Source: Pseudoneurospora amorphoporcata (taxonomy: Eukaryota > Ascomycota > Sordariomycetes > Sordariales > Sordariaceae). From it: a stretch of 64,000 nucleotides of DNA. The notes under the pieces are model-generated. The model did not search any database, was not told where the DNA came from, and worked only from the letters and a program-made list of their open reading frames with translations. Below are positions 44,003 to 54,129 of the stretch, in pieces. How positions within the stretch are numbered: position 1 is the first letter of the stretch; each line of letters begins with the position of its first letter. The stretch is from contig MU859064.1 of NCBI GenBank assembly GCA_033297205.1, forward strand, positions 248,001 through 312,000. The letters run 5' to 3'. Position numbers and translations under genes: made by a program.

Positions 44003-44479
44003 ATTCTTTTTGCCCTTTTTTTTTTTTTTCGACTTTTGGATTGTTTTCTTTCGCTCTCCCCTTGTTCATTCTTTCCTGTTTATTCTTTCGTCTGCGGTGT
44101 CCCTTTTTCTAGTTGTTTTTACCAGGTTCATATAAGTATCGAGTTCAACAAGGACGTCATCTATGGTATGCGTCCTTCTTGGGATACATGCAAAGTCACC
44201 TTCCCTTTTGTGTCCTCATCTTTCAAAATGCAAACAAATCCAATCGAGTGTCCAAATCCCGAGTCATTCCAAAAAGAAACCAAATTTGAGGATATCATCC
44301 CGTATGGGAATCGAAGGCACCCATCACGACAGGAAGGAACAGCGGGATTTCTATGTATGCAAACCGACTCGAAGCTTCCCCTCGCCTCCGGAGGTCTTCA
44401 TTTTCTTCTTGTACAGAATCAATTGCTTCATGCTTCCCCATTTCGCCGGACAGTGACACCCACCACCACGTCCCCCTCC
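44003..44479. other. Intergenic, no gene seen
   Basis: T-rich pol III terminator region (44019-44029) followed by the 3' flank of the minus-strand Zn2Cys6 gene. Confidence 0.4.
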
Positions 44480-46432
44480 TCATTCCTCAAACGCCCTCAA
44501 CCCCATCCCAGGCAACACACCAGCAATGTGTTTCCCCAATAACTCATCATAAATCGCTTGTCCACCTGGTAATCGATGAATCAACCCTCTAATCCACTCC
44601 AAATCGTCCCTTTCCTCTTCCTCCTGTCTTTCCCTCGTTGTCAACAGCGACTCTGAACATCTCCGATCCTCCAAAGGCATCTTCGCCAAAACATCAACCA
44701 TGGCACAAGCGACATCAAATACCTTCTCTGTTAACCCGACGCCATGGACGCGAATGCTTTCGAGGGGAAGGCTTTGCGTGACGAGGACCAGTTCGTGGGC
44801 GATGGAGAGGGGGTGGTGGTAGGTTAGTGACTCTTTGACCGCTGTACCACCAGGAGGAGGAATTAATAACCCGATGCGCAACCGGATCTGCCAGAGGATC
44901 ACGCATAGCCAGAGTTGGGTGATTTTCAGGTTGGCAACTTGGGTTGTGTGGAGGTGGCCGGTATCGAAACCCGAACCCGAGCCCGGACCCGTCTTCGGAC
45001 TCGGACTCGGAATTTGACCGGGCACCGCCTCCGCAATCAACTTCTCCACCACATCCAAGGGCCCCGCCACCAGTGCCGGACTTCCAAATGCGCTTGCCGT
45101 CATTGTCACCTCCTGATTCAACAACGCCATAAACCCCGTATCCAACGGCCTGAACAGCGCCACCAAGCTCGCTAATCCCGTAAATTCGGGGTCGGCACCA
45201 AAATCCAGCGACGGGGTGGTTAGAGTAATTTGGAGCGTTATCGGTCGCCGGTAGCGGATGGCATGTGACCTTTCGCTCACCAAAAGCACCCAAAACAATC
45301 GGTCTGCCAGTGTCCTCCTCACCTTCGCCAGCTCCTTTCCTTCAGACCCAGAATCCTCAACCCGTAAAACAATCCATAGCGTCGTCGCCTCCCTCAACCA
45401 AAAGAAAGCCTGAGAGTGATGAAATAGCAACGCATGAGAAGCATACAAAAAGAAGGTAATCAGCACCCTTTCAAGCGTCGGAGCAAACCTTTTTTGTTGC
45501 GTACCCAAAGCCAAAGCCCGATGGTGGCTGGCTTGTGCTTCTTCAAAGAGCAAACGGCCGTAGGCGGAGTTGGAATGTGGGATGCCGATGGAGGCGAAGA
45601 GGTGGGCGGTGGGGTGTTCGATTTGCAAGAGGACGAGGGCGGAGAGAGAGAGGAGAAGAGTTTGGGCTTCGGCGCCCTCATTGCTCAGAGTGGCGGCGGT
45701 GGCGGAACAAGAAGACATGTGGATAAAGTGGTCAACATAGGAAGGGGTGAGGATGGGGATCGTTGGGTAGAGCCGGGAGAAGAAACGGGGGATGCAATGG
45801 TCGAGAACAGCTTTAGGGAGGAGGTTAATGCTGGGTTGATAGTGGTGCTGTTGGGCCTGGTGAGGAGAGCTGGCTGACGCTGCACCGCCAGCGAGAGGGT
45901 AGTTCACCAAACTCTCGGGGCTGGCTGGGAGCTGGGTGAAGGACCATGTTCCTGTTGAACCCGAAGCCGGCACCAGTCCAGGATGGACATAAGACCGGGG
46001 CAGTACAACATGTGTCTGAGACTGGGACTGCGAGTGATGTTGTCCTTGTCGACTGCCTCCACTGTGATGACACTCAATCATCATCTCACTCCGGAGACAT
46101 TGATCCTCCAGTCCAACGCCGATACACCTCTGACACGGCCTCGACTCGCTACAACCCTTTTGCAGCCTCCTGCATCGCTGACAGGCTTTGGAGACTTGGG
46201 CTCTTTTCTTCTGTCTCCGTACTGGACCTGGACCTGGACCGGAAGCTGCTGTTGTTGATGGGATGTCACCGTGATTCGTGCTCGGGATCTGTGCTACTGT
46301 GTTGGACGATGAAGAGCCGCGTGTGAGTGCGGCCGCGAGTTGAGCCAAATGGTCAGTCGCAGCAGCGGGAACCGCATGACCAGCGGTCTCGGGAGCACGT
46401 CGGTTGACGCCGTCTATGCCATTATCACCCAT
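44480..46432 (-). CDS. Zn2Cys6 transcription factor, candidate regulator of the maltose cluster
   Basis: Intronless, 650 aa. Binuclear zinc cluster C84-x2-C87-x6-C94-x5-C100-x2-C103-x8-C112 with basic flanks (RRQKKRAQVSKACQRCRR). Gln/Ser/His-rich linker at about 120-190. A fungal-specific TF middle region follows (IPRFFSRLYPTIPILTPSYV, ERVLITFFLYASHALLF, ADRLFWVLLVSERSHAIRYRRP). The combination of an LFWVL...ER...A...RRP box and a helix about ASHALLF resembles AmyR/MalR-type activators; this is a resemblance, not proof. It is the nearest regulator to the alpha-glucoside permease and GH13 gene, so control of these is likely. A Gly/Pro repeat (SPSPKTGPGSGSGFD) sits near 500. Nuclear. Start ATG 46432; the frame is closed upstream. 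Confidence 0.85.
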   Translation of the reverse strand: MGDNGIDGVNRRAPETAGHAVPAAATDHLAQLAAALTRGSSSSNTVAQIPSTNHGDIPSTTAASGPGPGPVRRQKKRAQVSKACQRCRRLQKGCSESRPCQRCIGVGLEDQCLRSEMMIECHHSGGSRQGQHHSQSQSQTHVVLPRSYVHPGLVPASGSTGTWSFTQLPASPESLVNYPLAGGAASASSPHQAQQHHYQPSINLLPKAVLDHCIPRFFSRLYPTIPILTPSYVDHFIHMSSCSATAATLSNEGAEAQTLLLSLSALVLLQIEHPTAHLFASIGIPHSNSAYGRLLFEEAQASHHRALALGTQQKRFAPTLERVLITFFLYASHALLFHHSQAFFWLREATTLWIVLRVEDSGSEGKELAKVRRTLADRLFWVLLVSERSHAIRYRRPITLQITLTTPSLDFGADPEFTGLASLVALFRPLDTGFMALLNQEVTMTASAFGSPALVAGPLDVVEKLIAEAVPGQIPSPSPKTGPGSGSGFDTGHLHTTQVANLKITQLWLCVILWQIRLRIGLLIPPPGGTAVKESLTYHHPLSIAHELVLVTQSLPLESIRVHGVGLTEKVFDVACAMVDVLAKMPLEDRRCSESLLTTRERQEEEERDDLEWIRGLIHRLPGGQAIYDELLGKHIAGVLPGMGLRAFEE

Positions 46433-47242
46433 GTCGTCGCCTATCGCCTAATAGCGCCGTCCTATCCTTCCATGGTGCGGTGCCGTCTTGCAAATGCCGG
46501 AACGATTGTCCGGTCCTGCCCTCTCTTCCCGTCCCGTCTTTTGATATGGATGACCAAAGACGCGTGTCTTCGGTTCTACGGTGCAGGAGCGAGGTCGGTG
46601 AAGTAGTTGTTATGACCGAGATCCTGTCCGTCCCACTTTGCCTGAACGATCGATGGACTGACAAACTGACAGACTGGCAGGCAAAAGAAATGTGCGGTGG
46701 GAAAAGGGACAGAAGTGTCGCGCAGGCCTAGAAACTGGCATGAATGGTGATGTGATCGGATGATCCCCTGGATCTCTCCCCCAATGAAACCCTGCCGTTG
46801 TTTCAAGCTTTTCATGGCATCGTACCCGCTATATTGACTTGACACTAGCCCCCAAAAGTCACTGACTCGCCTGAAAGGGGAAGTTGAGCGGGCGCCTAGA
46901 AATGGAGGCAAAAATGGTCTCGAAATCATCATTCACGACGACATCACCAGACATTGTGTCTCTGGTAAGCATCCGTTTAGCTGTCGGTATCGATTTCAGT
47001 CCGCCAACATGGCCTTCTCTTAGCCTTGCTCTTCGCAACATGTCCAAGCTGTCATCGAGTCCGAAAAGCACGGCAGGACGACGAAATCACTGAGCCCACC
47101 AACTCAGCTTCATTTCTGCATTCAAGCTGGGGACACTCACGCTTTCTTACAGCCCTTGTCATGTAAACACCAAACCATAGGCATCAAAGGTGTTATTAAC
47201 TCGCTATCAGTCAAGCAACAGACTTTTCTACAATCCCACTAT
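46433..47242. other. Intergenic, no gene seen
   Basis: Promoter of the Zn2Cys6 gene and 3' flank of the permease. Short ORFs only. Confidence 0.4.
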
Positions 47243-49044
47243 TCAAGCCTTAATCTCCGTCCCCTCATGGCTCCGCGTCTCGTCAAGCGATAATTTCTTC
47301 TCTCCATGACTCTGCAAGTCAAAAGGATCAACCTTGGTCTTTGCAAACTTCCTCGCCGCAACCTTCCTCTCAAACAAGATATCCAACTCAGCATACGTCC
47401 TCCCCTTTGGCTCCGGCAACCTAAAGAACACCCAAATAGCCGACAACAAGCAGCTGCCCGCCCAGAAGAACGCCGTTCTGGCGCCCCAGTTCCACGCCCC
47501 GGTGCTCAGCTGGTAGTTCGTCATGACATTGACAAAGATGTTGCTAGCATTGTACGCCGCACGAGCAAGAACGATGGTCTTGGCCTTTAGACGGGTCGAC
47601 GACAGCTCAGAAACGAGACAATACGTCACAGGTCCGACGGCAAAGTCATAGACGAACGTGAAAGCGATGAGCACGCCGCCGATGGCCCACACGGAAGCCT
47701 TGTTTCCACCGAAGGAGAGACAGCCGACGATAAGGAGGAGACAAAACTGCGCGCAGAGACCGCCAAAATGGATGCGCCGACGGCCGACGCGCGACATGAG
47801 GAACCACGAGCCGGCGGTGCCGACCATGCCGAGGGCGTACTGGCCCATAGAGAGCGAGAACGAGTTGCTCGCATCCATGCCGGCTTGGGTGAGGAAGTAG
47901 GAGAAGTACCCCATGAGATTCTGGCCGCCGAGTGTTTGCACAAGCCAGATACCCACGACGATCTCCGTACGGCGGAGGTCAATACCTCTGAAGCAGTCGC
48001 GGAACGTAACACCCTCCTTCAGCTGCTTCTCGAGCTCATTCGTATGTTCAATCATGGCCAGCGTCTCATCCACATTGAATCCAGGCTGGTTCCTCGAGGT
48101 TAAACGGAGAAGCGATTGCTTGGCCTCTTCCCTCCTTCCATGACGGACGTACCACCAAGGCGACTCGGGAGCGAAGATAAGACCGGCCAAGATGGGAATC
48201 GGCCACACCCACTGCACGCCAAAGGGGATCCGGTACGCCCATTGATCGGTCCGGCCCACGGAGCCCTTGTTGACGGCGGCGGCGAAGAACTGGCCAATCA
48301 CCCAGCACATGTTGATGAAGGTGGTCAGGTACGGGCGAAGCACCATTGGCGCAACCTCGGAAGCATAGGCGGGTGTAACGCTCTGGAAGGCACCCCAGGG
48401 GATTCCTGTTTTGGTTCGGACCGGTTAGCATGCGACCTTCAAATGGAAGTCCGAACTGCATGTCGACCGTTGGAAAGGAATGGTATATGGCTGATTAGAG
48501 AGATTGCAAACTCACCACATAGAATCTCGCCCACCACCAACACCTTGATATTCGGCGCAAAAAACAAGACAAATATAAACGCGATCATCAACACCAGACT
48601 CGCAATCGTCGTGTTCTTGTACCCAATCCGATCAGCCGCCCATCCGGCAAAGATCAATCCAAAGATCTCTCCGGCTCTTGCTCCGTTGGACAGGCCGGAC
48701 TGCCAAGCCGCCGAAACGAGGTACTTGCCCTTCTCCGGGTCGAATTCTCCGAATTTCTTGTTGAAGACGGGCGAGGCGTAGAGACTCCCCAACAGGGCGA
48801 GGTCGTATCCTTCCATGATCAGGGTCGAGGAGAGAAGGACGGACCAGCCGATGGCTTTGGGGTAGAGCTTGATGGCGCGGAGGAGGGTCATTTCGTGCTC
48901 GGTGTCGGCGGCTTGTTTGGCTTCGACTCGGACGACATCGTTGTCGGCGTGGTGTCCATCTTGGGCTTGGGGGATGGTGGTGGTGATGCCTGCCTCTGTG
49001 GCCTTTCCGGGAGAGGAGGAGGCAAGGGGCTTTTGGTCCGCCAT
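47243..49044 (-). CDS. Alpha-glucoside (maltose) permease, MFS sugar transporter family
   Basis: Exons 49044-48516 and 48405-47243 with a 110-bp intron (GTGAGT...ACAG, phase 1) give 563 aa with 12 predicted membrane segments. The junction restores GEILCGIPWGAFQSV, a conserved helix of MAL-type permeases. Other family marks: LIMEGYDLALLGSLYASP in segment 1, GWAADRIGYKNT loop, PESPWWYVRHGRREEA, SRVGRRRIHFGG, and PEPKGRTYAELDILFE after segment 12. The N-terminal 60 residues are hydrophilic. Family function is proton-coupled uptake of maltose or related alpha-glucosides at the plasma membrane. It is divergent from the GH13 alpha-glucosidase and next to a Zn2Cys6 gene, supporting maltose over other sugars. 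The related cellodextrin/lactose permeases cannot be excluded by eye. Confidence 0.88.
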
Positions 49045-50447
49045 TGTGGTGGATAGTGTTGAGGTACCTAGTCAGCCCCCAGAGAAGATGGATGACAAAG
49101 ATGATCAAGAGTAAAAAAGGGGAGAAAATCCAAATCCTAGAAGAGCTTGATGATGGAAAAGAAGAAAGACGAAAAGCATGGCAAGAACGGGGTCGGAAAT
49201 CGTGCGCCTTTATGTGTGTGCGACCCTCGCTATGAGCAATCCGTGGTGCCAGCATCAAGGGGGAAAGGGGAGGAGGAAAATTCCCAAAACGGGTCGAATA
49301 GACGGTGTTAGTGGTCTGCCTGCCGGTAGGTGGATCGTCGTCGGCATTGCCATTGATTGCCCAGAAAAAAAAAAGCCAGCATTCGTGCTCCGCGCTCTGG
49401 GTGTGGCAAGCATGGTCGCTCTTGTACCGAAAACTGAACAGAAGAAACTGACGATAAGCCTGCCTCGCAGGTAAAATATCAATAGCTCCCTCAAACTTGA
49501 CCGATACCATCTAGGGTGACATCACATCACACATCATCCCCTCGTCGAAAAGGGAATATTCTGCAGCTTAGACGGCTGGTCATATGATGAGACTTTTGTA
49601 AGTGATCACTGGATTGTTGGAAGATGCCGGTGTTGTATCTTGCAAAGCGAAAGACTTCCTTCTCGCGATGCTTTGCCAGAAGTCCAGCCACCTTCACGAG
49701 GAAGAAGACTAAGCAAAACCGTTGACCGACCGCAGTGTCGGAGCAAACCCCAGAAACCTCACCCCAGAACTCCGCTCAAGGTTGCACCCATCTCCAGTCC
49801 CCATTCCCCGGACCCCACGTTTAGTCGCTCAACAAGTCACGAATCCGGGGTAAGAAGATCGCTTTTTGTCGTGCTCGTGTCGGCCTTGCCCGGCACATGG
49901 GGCACATGGCAATTTTCAAACGAGCCAGAGTGCTGGGTCGGTGTGAATGACTGTGCAAGAATTTCGCAAAAACCCAATGAAGTCGAACGAAGAAATCAAG
50001 CCGGTGACGTCTGTGGAGATGTCAGAAAAGATGGCGTTGCATTGGAGGCAAGGGTGTCGGAGTTTGTGGCCCCTTGGGACATGTTTGGAGACGGTATTGG
50101 AACTTGGACGGGTTGAACCAATTGGAGCTTATTCTCTATCACTTGGCGATTTTGAGATACTTGGCAAGTATCGTTATTTTACGCTATTATAAGCTGAATT
50201 CTGTTAGTGTCAGCGGTACACCCAAGCTTCCAAAAGAAGGTCCAAAAAGGACATTGGATGGGGCAAGGGAGTCGGAGTGTGGAAGATGCTGATCAAGGAC
50301 CGTGGCAATCACAGACCCGACCACCAGCACCAGAGGAAGTTTATTCAACCAGGCGAAGTCGTGGAGAGATGGACTGAGGCGATATCTTAAATCCATCAGA
50401 GCTCCGACTCCGACACGGACACTCCGACTTTTCCATCTGGCGGGATC

Positions 50448-50459
50448 TCGGCTAGCCGA
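50448..50459. promoter_or_regulatory. Perfect 12-bp palindrome, CGG-N4-CCG, candidate Zn2Cys6 site
   Basis: TCGGCTAGCCGA is a perfect inverted repeat with everted-type CGG/CCG ends, about 330 bp upstream of the putative 5' UTR intron and 495 bp upstream of the GH13 ATG. Just upstream (about 50416-50426) is CGGACACTCCG (CGG-N5-CCG). Both have the form bound by Zn2Cys6 dimers. Binding by the regulator at 44480-46432 is inference. Confidence 0.4.
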
Positions 50460-50779
50460 AAGTCTGCTTGGGTTTCGCCGATAACATCTGTTTACTCATG
50501 GCTTTACGATCCCTGATGCTCTCCGTGGATAAGTAATGTGGCATTGTACCCCTCTCTACTCACGACGTCGTGTGAAGATCATTCCAGGAACCTTTTCCTT
50601 TCAACTTCCCATCTCAATCTTTACCCAAGTTTGTTGCGGATTCATATTCTTCTCAACATTGTGTCATTCTTCAATATACCCCTTGGAGAAGTTATCAGCT
50701 TGAAAGTTTGTTCACTTGCCCCGGCGTTTCTTACCTCCAGTCCATCCATTTTGGTCAATGACAGAGGCCTGATATCACC

Positions 50780-50909
50780 GTGAGTATTTCCATTCAGATG
50801 CTGAAAACATGTTTTTGGTCGACAAGGAGGCATTTTGAGCATCCGTTATGGCCTTTCGGACGGGTTGGGATAGCTCTCATTGCGAGTGCCAGGCTAACAA
50901 GCATAACAG
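50780..50909 (+). other. Candidate 5' UTR intron of the alpha-glucosidase gene
   Basis: GTGAGT at 50780, GGCTAAC branch-like sequence at 50892-50898 and AACAG ending at 50909, 45 bp before the ATG. All three splice signals are good; transcription across it is assumed. Confidence 0.5.
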
Positions 50910-50954
50910 TATCGGACGGATTGTATCAAGTTTGAGCTGAAGCCATACTAAGCC

Positions 50955-52781
50955 ATGGGTTCCGTAAACGGTACCTCCGTGTGTGTGGGCAAGATTCCCT
51001 GGTGGAAAGAAGCTGTTTTCTACCAAGTCTATCCCGCCAGCTTCAAAGACACCAACAAAGACGGCTGGGGTGACATCCCCGGCCTTATCGCCAAAATCGA
51101 CTACCTCCACGACCTAGGCGTTGACTGCGTCTGGCTTTCTCCCATGTTCGAGTCTCCCCAGAAGGACATGGGCTACGACATATCCGACTACCAAGCCGTG
51201 TACTCGCGCTACGGCACGCTCTCCGATGTCGACGACCTGATCGCCGCCTGCCACGCCCGCGGCATGAAGCTGATCCTCGACCTGGTCGTCAACCACACCT
51301 CCGACCAACACCCTTGGTTCCAAGAATCCCGCTCGTCCAAGACCAACCCCAAGCGCGACTGGTATATGTGGAAACCGGCCCGCTACGATGCAGATGGGAA
51401 CCGCATGCCGCCCACCAACTGGCGCAGCTACTTCGCCGGTCCGACCTGGACCTGGGACGAGCACACCCAGGAGTACTACCTGCACCTGTACGACACCTCC
51501 CAACCCGACCTGAACTGGGAAAACCCAGACTGTCGCAAGGCCATCTACGACGAAGCCATGCGCTTCTGGCTCGACCGCGGCGTCGACGGCTTCCGCATCG
51601 ACACCGTCAACAAGTACTCCAAGCGCATCGACTTCCCCGACGCCCCCGTCACCATGCCGGGTGAGACCGACCAGCCCGCGCCCGAGATGTGGTGCAACGG
51701 GCCGCGCATCCACGAGTTCATCCGCGAGATGAACGAGCAGGTGTTGGCACCATACAACGCCGTGTCCGTGGGTGAGCTTTCGAACACGCCGCTTCCCGAG
51801 CAAGTTCTGCCGTATGTCTCTGCCGCGGCCAAGGAGCTGGATATGGTGTTTGAGTTTAGCACCATCCGCCTAGGCACCGGCGGGCCGTTTCACGGCAAGT
51901 ATTTGTATCGAGAGTTCCCCTTGTCGGAGCTGAAGCAGTATGTGGCGACGTGGCAGCAGTGGCTCGAGGGGACGGACGGGTGGCACACGGTGTTTTGCGA
52001 GAACCACGATAACGGAAGGGCGGTGTCGCGGTTTGGAGATGATTCGACTGTTGAGTTGTGGGAGGCCAGCGCGAAAACTATTGCGCTGTGGCAGGCTACG
52101 CTGACGGGCACGATTTTTCTGTATCAGGGACAGGAGATTGGGATGGTGAATATGCCCGAGGACTGGCCAATTGAGACGGAGTATAAGGATGTTGAGAGTC
52201 TAAACTTTTACAAGGAGGCGAGGGCGTCGGGGGATGCGGAGAGGATCAGGAAGACGGAGGAGGGGCTGAGGATCTTGGCGAGGGACCACTCAAGGATACC
52301 AATGCAGTGGGATGCGTCGCCTAATGCCGGTTTTACGTCTGCGGGAGTGACGCCGTGGATGAGAGTGCATGATGGGTTTAAAGACTTGAATGTGGTAAAG
52401 CAGGAGGCGGATGATGAGTCGATTCTTGGGTTCTACAGGAAAATCCTGAAGTTGAGGAAGGATTACAGCGGGCTGTTTGTGCACGGGGCGTTCAGACCTG
52501 TACTGCAAGAGGACGAGACACTGTTCGTCTACGTCAAGGACGACCAAGCTTTTAAAGAGGGCGATGTCCAGGCAGAGAAGAAGAGGAAGGCGCTTGTGGT
52601 TATGAACTTCTCTGGTAAACCAGCTAACTTCCAGGAGCATAATCTCGATGTGGCAGCCACGTTGGGATGCAAGCATGGAGAGGAGCGGCTGTTGGTGACT
52701 ACCCTGCGGAAGAAGGATATGTCTAGCATGGAAGCTGGCACATTGAAGCCATGGGAGGGTAGAGTGTATCTGAATTTTTAA
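50955..52781 (+). CDS. GH13 alpha-glucosidase (maltase-type), cytosolic
   Basis: Intronless CDS, 608 aa, no signal peptide, so the substrate is hydrolysed after uptake. Retaining GH13 enzyme: region I DLVVNHTSDQHPWF (109-122), region II DGFRIDTVNK with nucleophile Asp216, region III VSVGELSN with acid/base Glu274, region IV FCENHDNGRAVSRF with Asp352. Residue 217, directly after the nucleophile, is Thr. In yeast enzymes Thr here goes with maltase (alpha-1,4) and Val with isomaltase (alpha-1,6), so alpha-1,4 preference is predicted. QVYPASFKDTNKDGWGD and MGYDISDYQ are typical of the oligo-1,6-glucosidase/maltase subfamily. Paired with the divergent permease at 47243-49044 and the Zn2Cys6 gene it makes a three-gene alpha-glucoside utilisation cluster. 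Confidence 0.94.
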   Translation: MGSVNGTSVCVGKIPWWKEAVFYQVYPASFKDTNKDGWGDIPGLIAKIDYLHDLGVDCVWLSPMFESPQKDMGYDISDYQAVYSRYGTLSDVDDLIAACHARGMKLILDLVVNHTSDQHPWFQESRSSKTNPKRDWYMWKPARYDADGNRMPPTNWRSYFAGPTWTWDEHTQEYYLHLYDTSQPDLNWENPDCRKAIYDEAMRFWLDRGVDGFRIDTVNKYSKRIDFPDAPVTMPGETDQPAPEMWCNGPRIHEFIREMNEQVLAPYNAVSVGELSNTPLPEQVLPYVSAAAKELDMVFEFSTIRLGTGGPFHGKYLYREFPLSELKQYVATWQQWLEGTDGWHTVFCENHDNGRAVSRFGDDSTVELWEASAKTIALWQATLTGTIFLYQGQEIGMVNMPEDWPIETEYKDVESLNFYKEARASGDAERIRKTEEGLRILARDHSRIPMQWDASPNAGFTSAGVTPWMRVHDGFKDLNVVKQEADDESILGFYRKILKLRKDYSGLFVHGAFRPVLQEDETLFVYVKDDQAFKEGDVQAEKKRKALVVMNFSGKPANFQEHNLDVAATLGCKHGEERLLVTTLRKKDMSSMEAGTLKPWEGRVYLNF

Positions 52782-53328
52782 GAGTGAAGCACCGGGTTGA
52801 AGGGAGCACTGGGTTGAAAGACTTTGTATAGAATTTTGACTACCAACGGAATCATGTTCAAACAAGTAATAATGTGGTGATGCACTATCACCTCGTGCCA
52901 TTCGTCCTTAACCAACAAATTGCCTCTCAAGTACTCACACCACCCAAGTACCGAAAGCAGCCAAACAAGCTAAAGTCTTCTCACAGTCAACACTCAACTG
53001 AAACCGTTATAGTGATATTAAGGCATGCGGTCAGGATGATCAGGGCGAGGAAGTCGGCATCTGTGCTCCAGACATTTGCCCTGAGCCTTACAAACAGCCA
53101 GTTCGTGGGTTGTATATCCAGATTCATTGATTCTTTGCTTGGAATGAGCTTAACCCTTCCTTCTTCCATCAAAACAGTTGGTGAGAAATTCCCAGAGAGA
53201 GATAGGGCATAAAATTAACCCAACTTTCGTCATCTTCCTGTCTTCCCTTATTGCTATCCTCCAATTCTGAACCTGACCCGTCCCTCTCCTCATCCTACTC
53301 GTCCAAGACCAACATCAGACCACCATCA
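52782..53328. other. Intergenic between convergent genes
   Basis: 3' regions of the alpha-glucosidase and PEBP genes. No other feature recognised. Confidence 0.4.
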
Positions 53329-54129
53329 TCAACAAACAAAATAATTCCCCGCCACCACCTCCCCAAGGCCCAAATTCCTCTCAAACGCCTCCTGATCAAA
53401 TCTCACCCTTGTTGCCATCCCCACATCCTCTCCCTCCTCATTATCCAACCCTAAAACCTCCCTAACCTTCTTCCCATCCACACCCCCCGGCTGCTCCCAG
53501 CACAAGAAAACATAGCGATGTGGACTACTCACGCCCGGCGGTTTCGGCCCCATATACCTGACCACGGGCTTCGTCCTCCTTGTATCCTCCCTTGCGTGTC
53601 TAATCCCCTCTGACCCACCGACCACCTCATCAGCCGTAAGATAAAGATACCCCTCAGCAGCATCCAACTCCTCCGTCTCCAACCTCAGGTCCGCCTCCAG
53701 CGAGTGCAAAATCGGCGCCAGCACGGGGAAACTGGGAAACGGTGGGTCGAGATCGAGGCAGATCACCATGTAATGAGGGATGTTGCCTTGGGCGTTGCTG
53801 GCTGCTGAGCCTCTCCTCCTAGAATGTCCAGTGCCAAAGCCGTCGGGTTCCAAGGACGAAGAAGAATGGCTGGAGACGGGACTGAGGTCGCAGTTGGGGA
53901 CCGTGATGTTGGAGAGAGCGGTGGCGGAGATGGAGTAAGAGGGAGGAAGGGCGGCGGCGTCTTTGGTTAGGGTGGTTCCTGGTGAGGAGACGGTGGTTGG
54001 AGAGGCGGAGGAGTCGGAGCTGGGGAAGTGGATGCGGAGGGGAGCGCGGGCGGGCCGGGAGGGGTTGGCTTCGGACAGGGCGGAGAGGAAGGAGAGGAGA
54101 GTGGTTACTGAAGGGGCTTCTTTTGGCAT
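53329..54129 (-). CDS. Phosphatidylethanolamine-binding protein (PEBP) family
   Basis: Intronless, 266 aa. The N-terminal ~100 residues are Ser/Thr/Pro-rich with a predicted small beta part (PLRIHFPSS). The PEBP core runs about 115-262: MVICLDLDPPFPSFPVLAPI matches the ligand-site strand with D-x-D-x-P, VVRYMGPKPPGVSSPHRYVF matches the Y-x-P-x-PP...HRYVF block, and FERNLGLGEVVAGNYFV is the conserved C-terminal helix and GN(Y/F)F strand. PEBPs bind phospholipid headgroups and in fungi include carboxypeptidase Y inhibitors (Tfs1) and a mitochondrial ribosomal member; this one lacks a clear targeting signal. No functional neighbours. Role beyond the family is unknown. Confidence 0.85.
   Translation of the reverse strand: MPKEAPSVTTLLSFLSALSEANPSRPARAPLRIHFPSSDSSASPTTVSSPGTTLTKDAAALPPSYSISATALSNITVPNCDLSPVSSHSSSSLEPDGFGTGHSRRRGSAASNAQGNIPHYMVICLDLDPPFPSFPVLAPILHSLEADLRLETEELDAAEGYLYLTADEVVGGSEGIRHAREDTRRTKPVVRYMGPKPPGVSSPHRYVFLCWEQPGGVDGKKVREVLGLDNEEGEDVGMATRVRFDQEAFERNLGLGEVVAGNYFVC

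Larger units (their letters stand above)
49045..50954. promoter_or_regulatory. Divergent promoter region of permease and alpha-glucosidase
   Basis: 1.9 kb between two head-to-head genes. It carries CGG/CCG triplets clustered at about 50405-50460, a CGG-N4-CCG palindrome at 50448-50459 and a candidate 5' UTR intron on the GH13 side. No ORF within is convincing. Confidence 0.5.
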
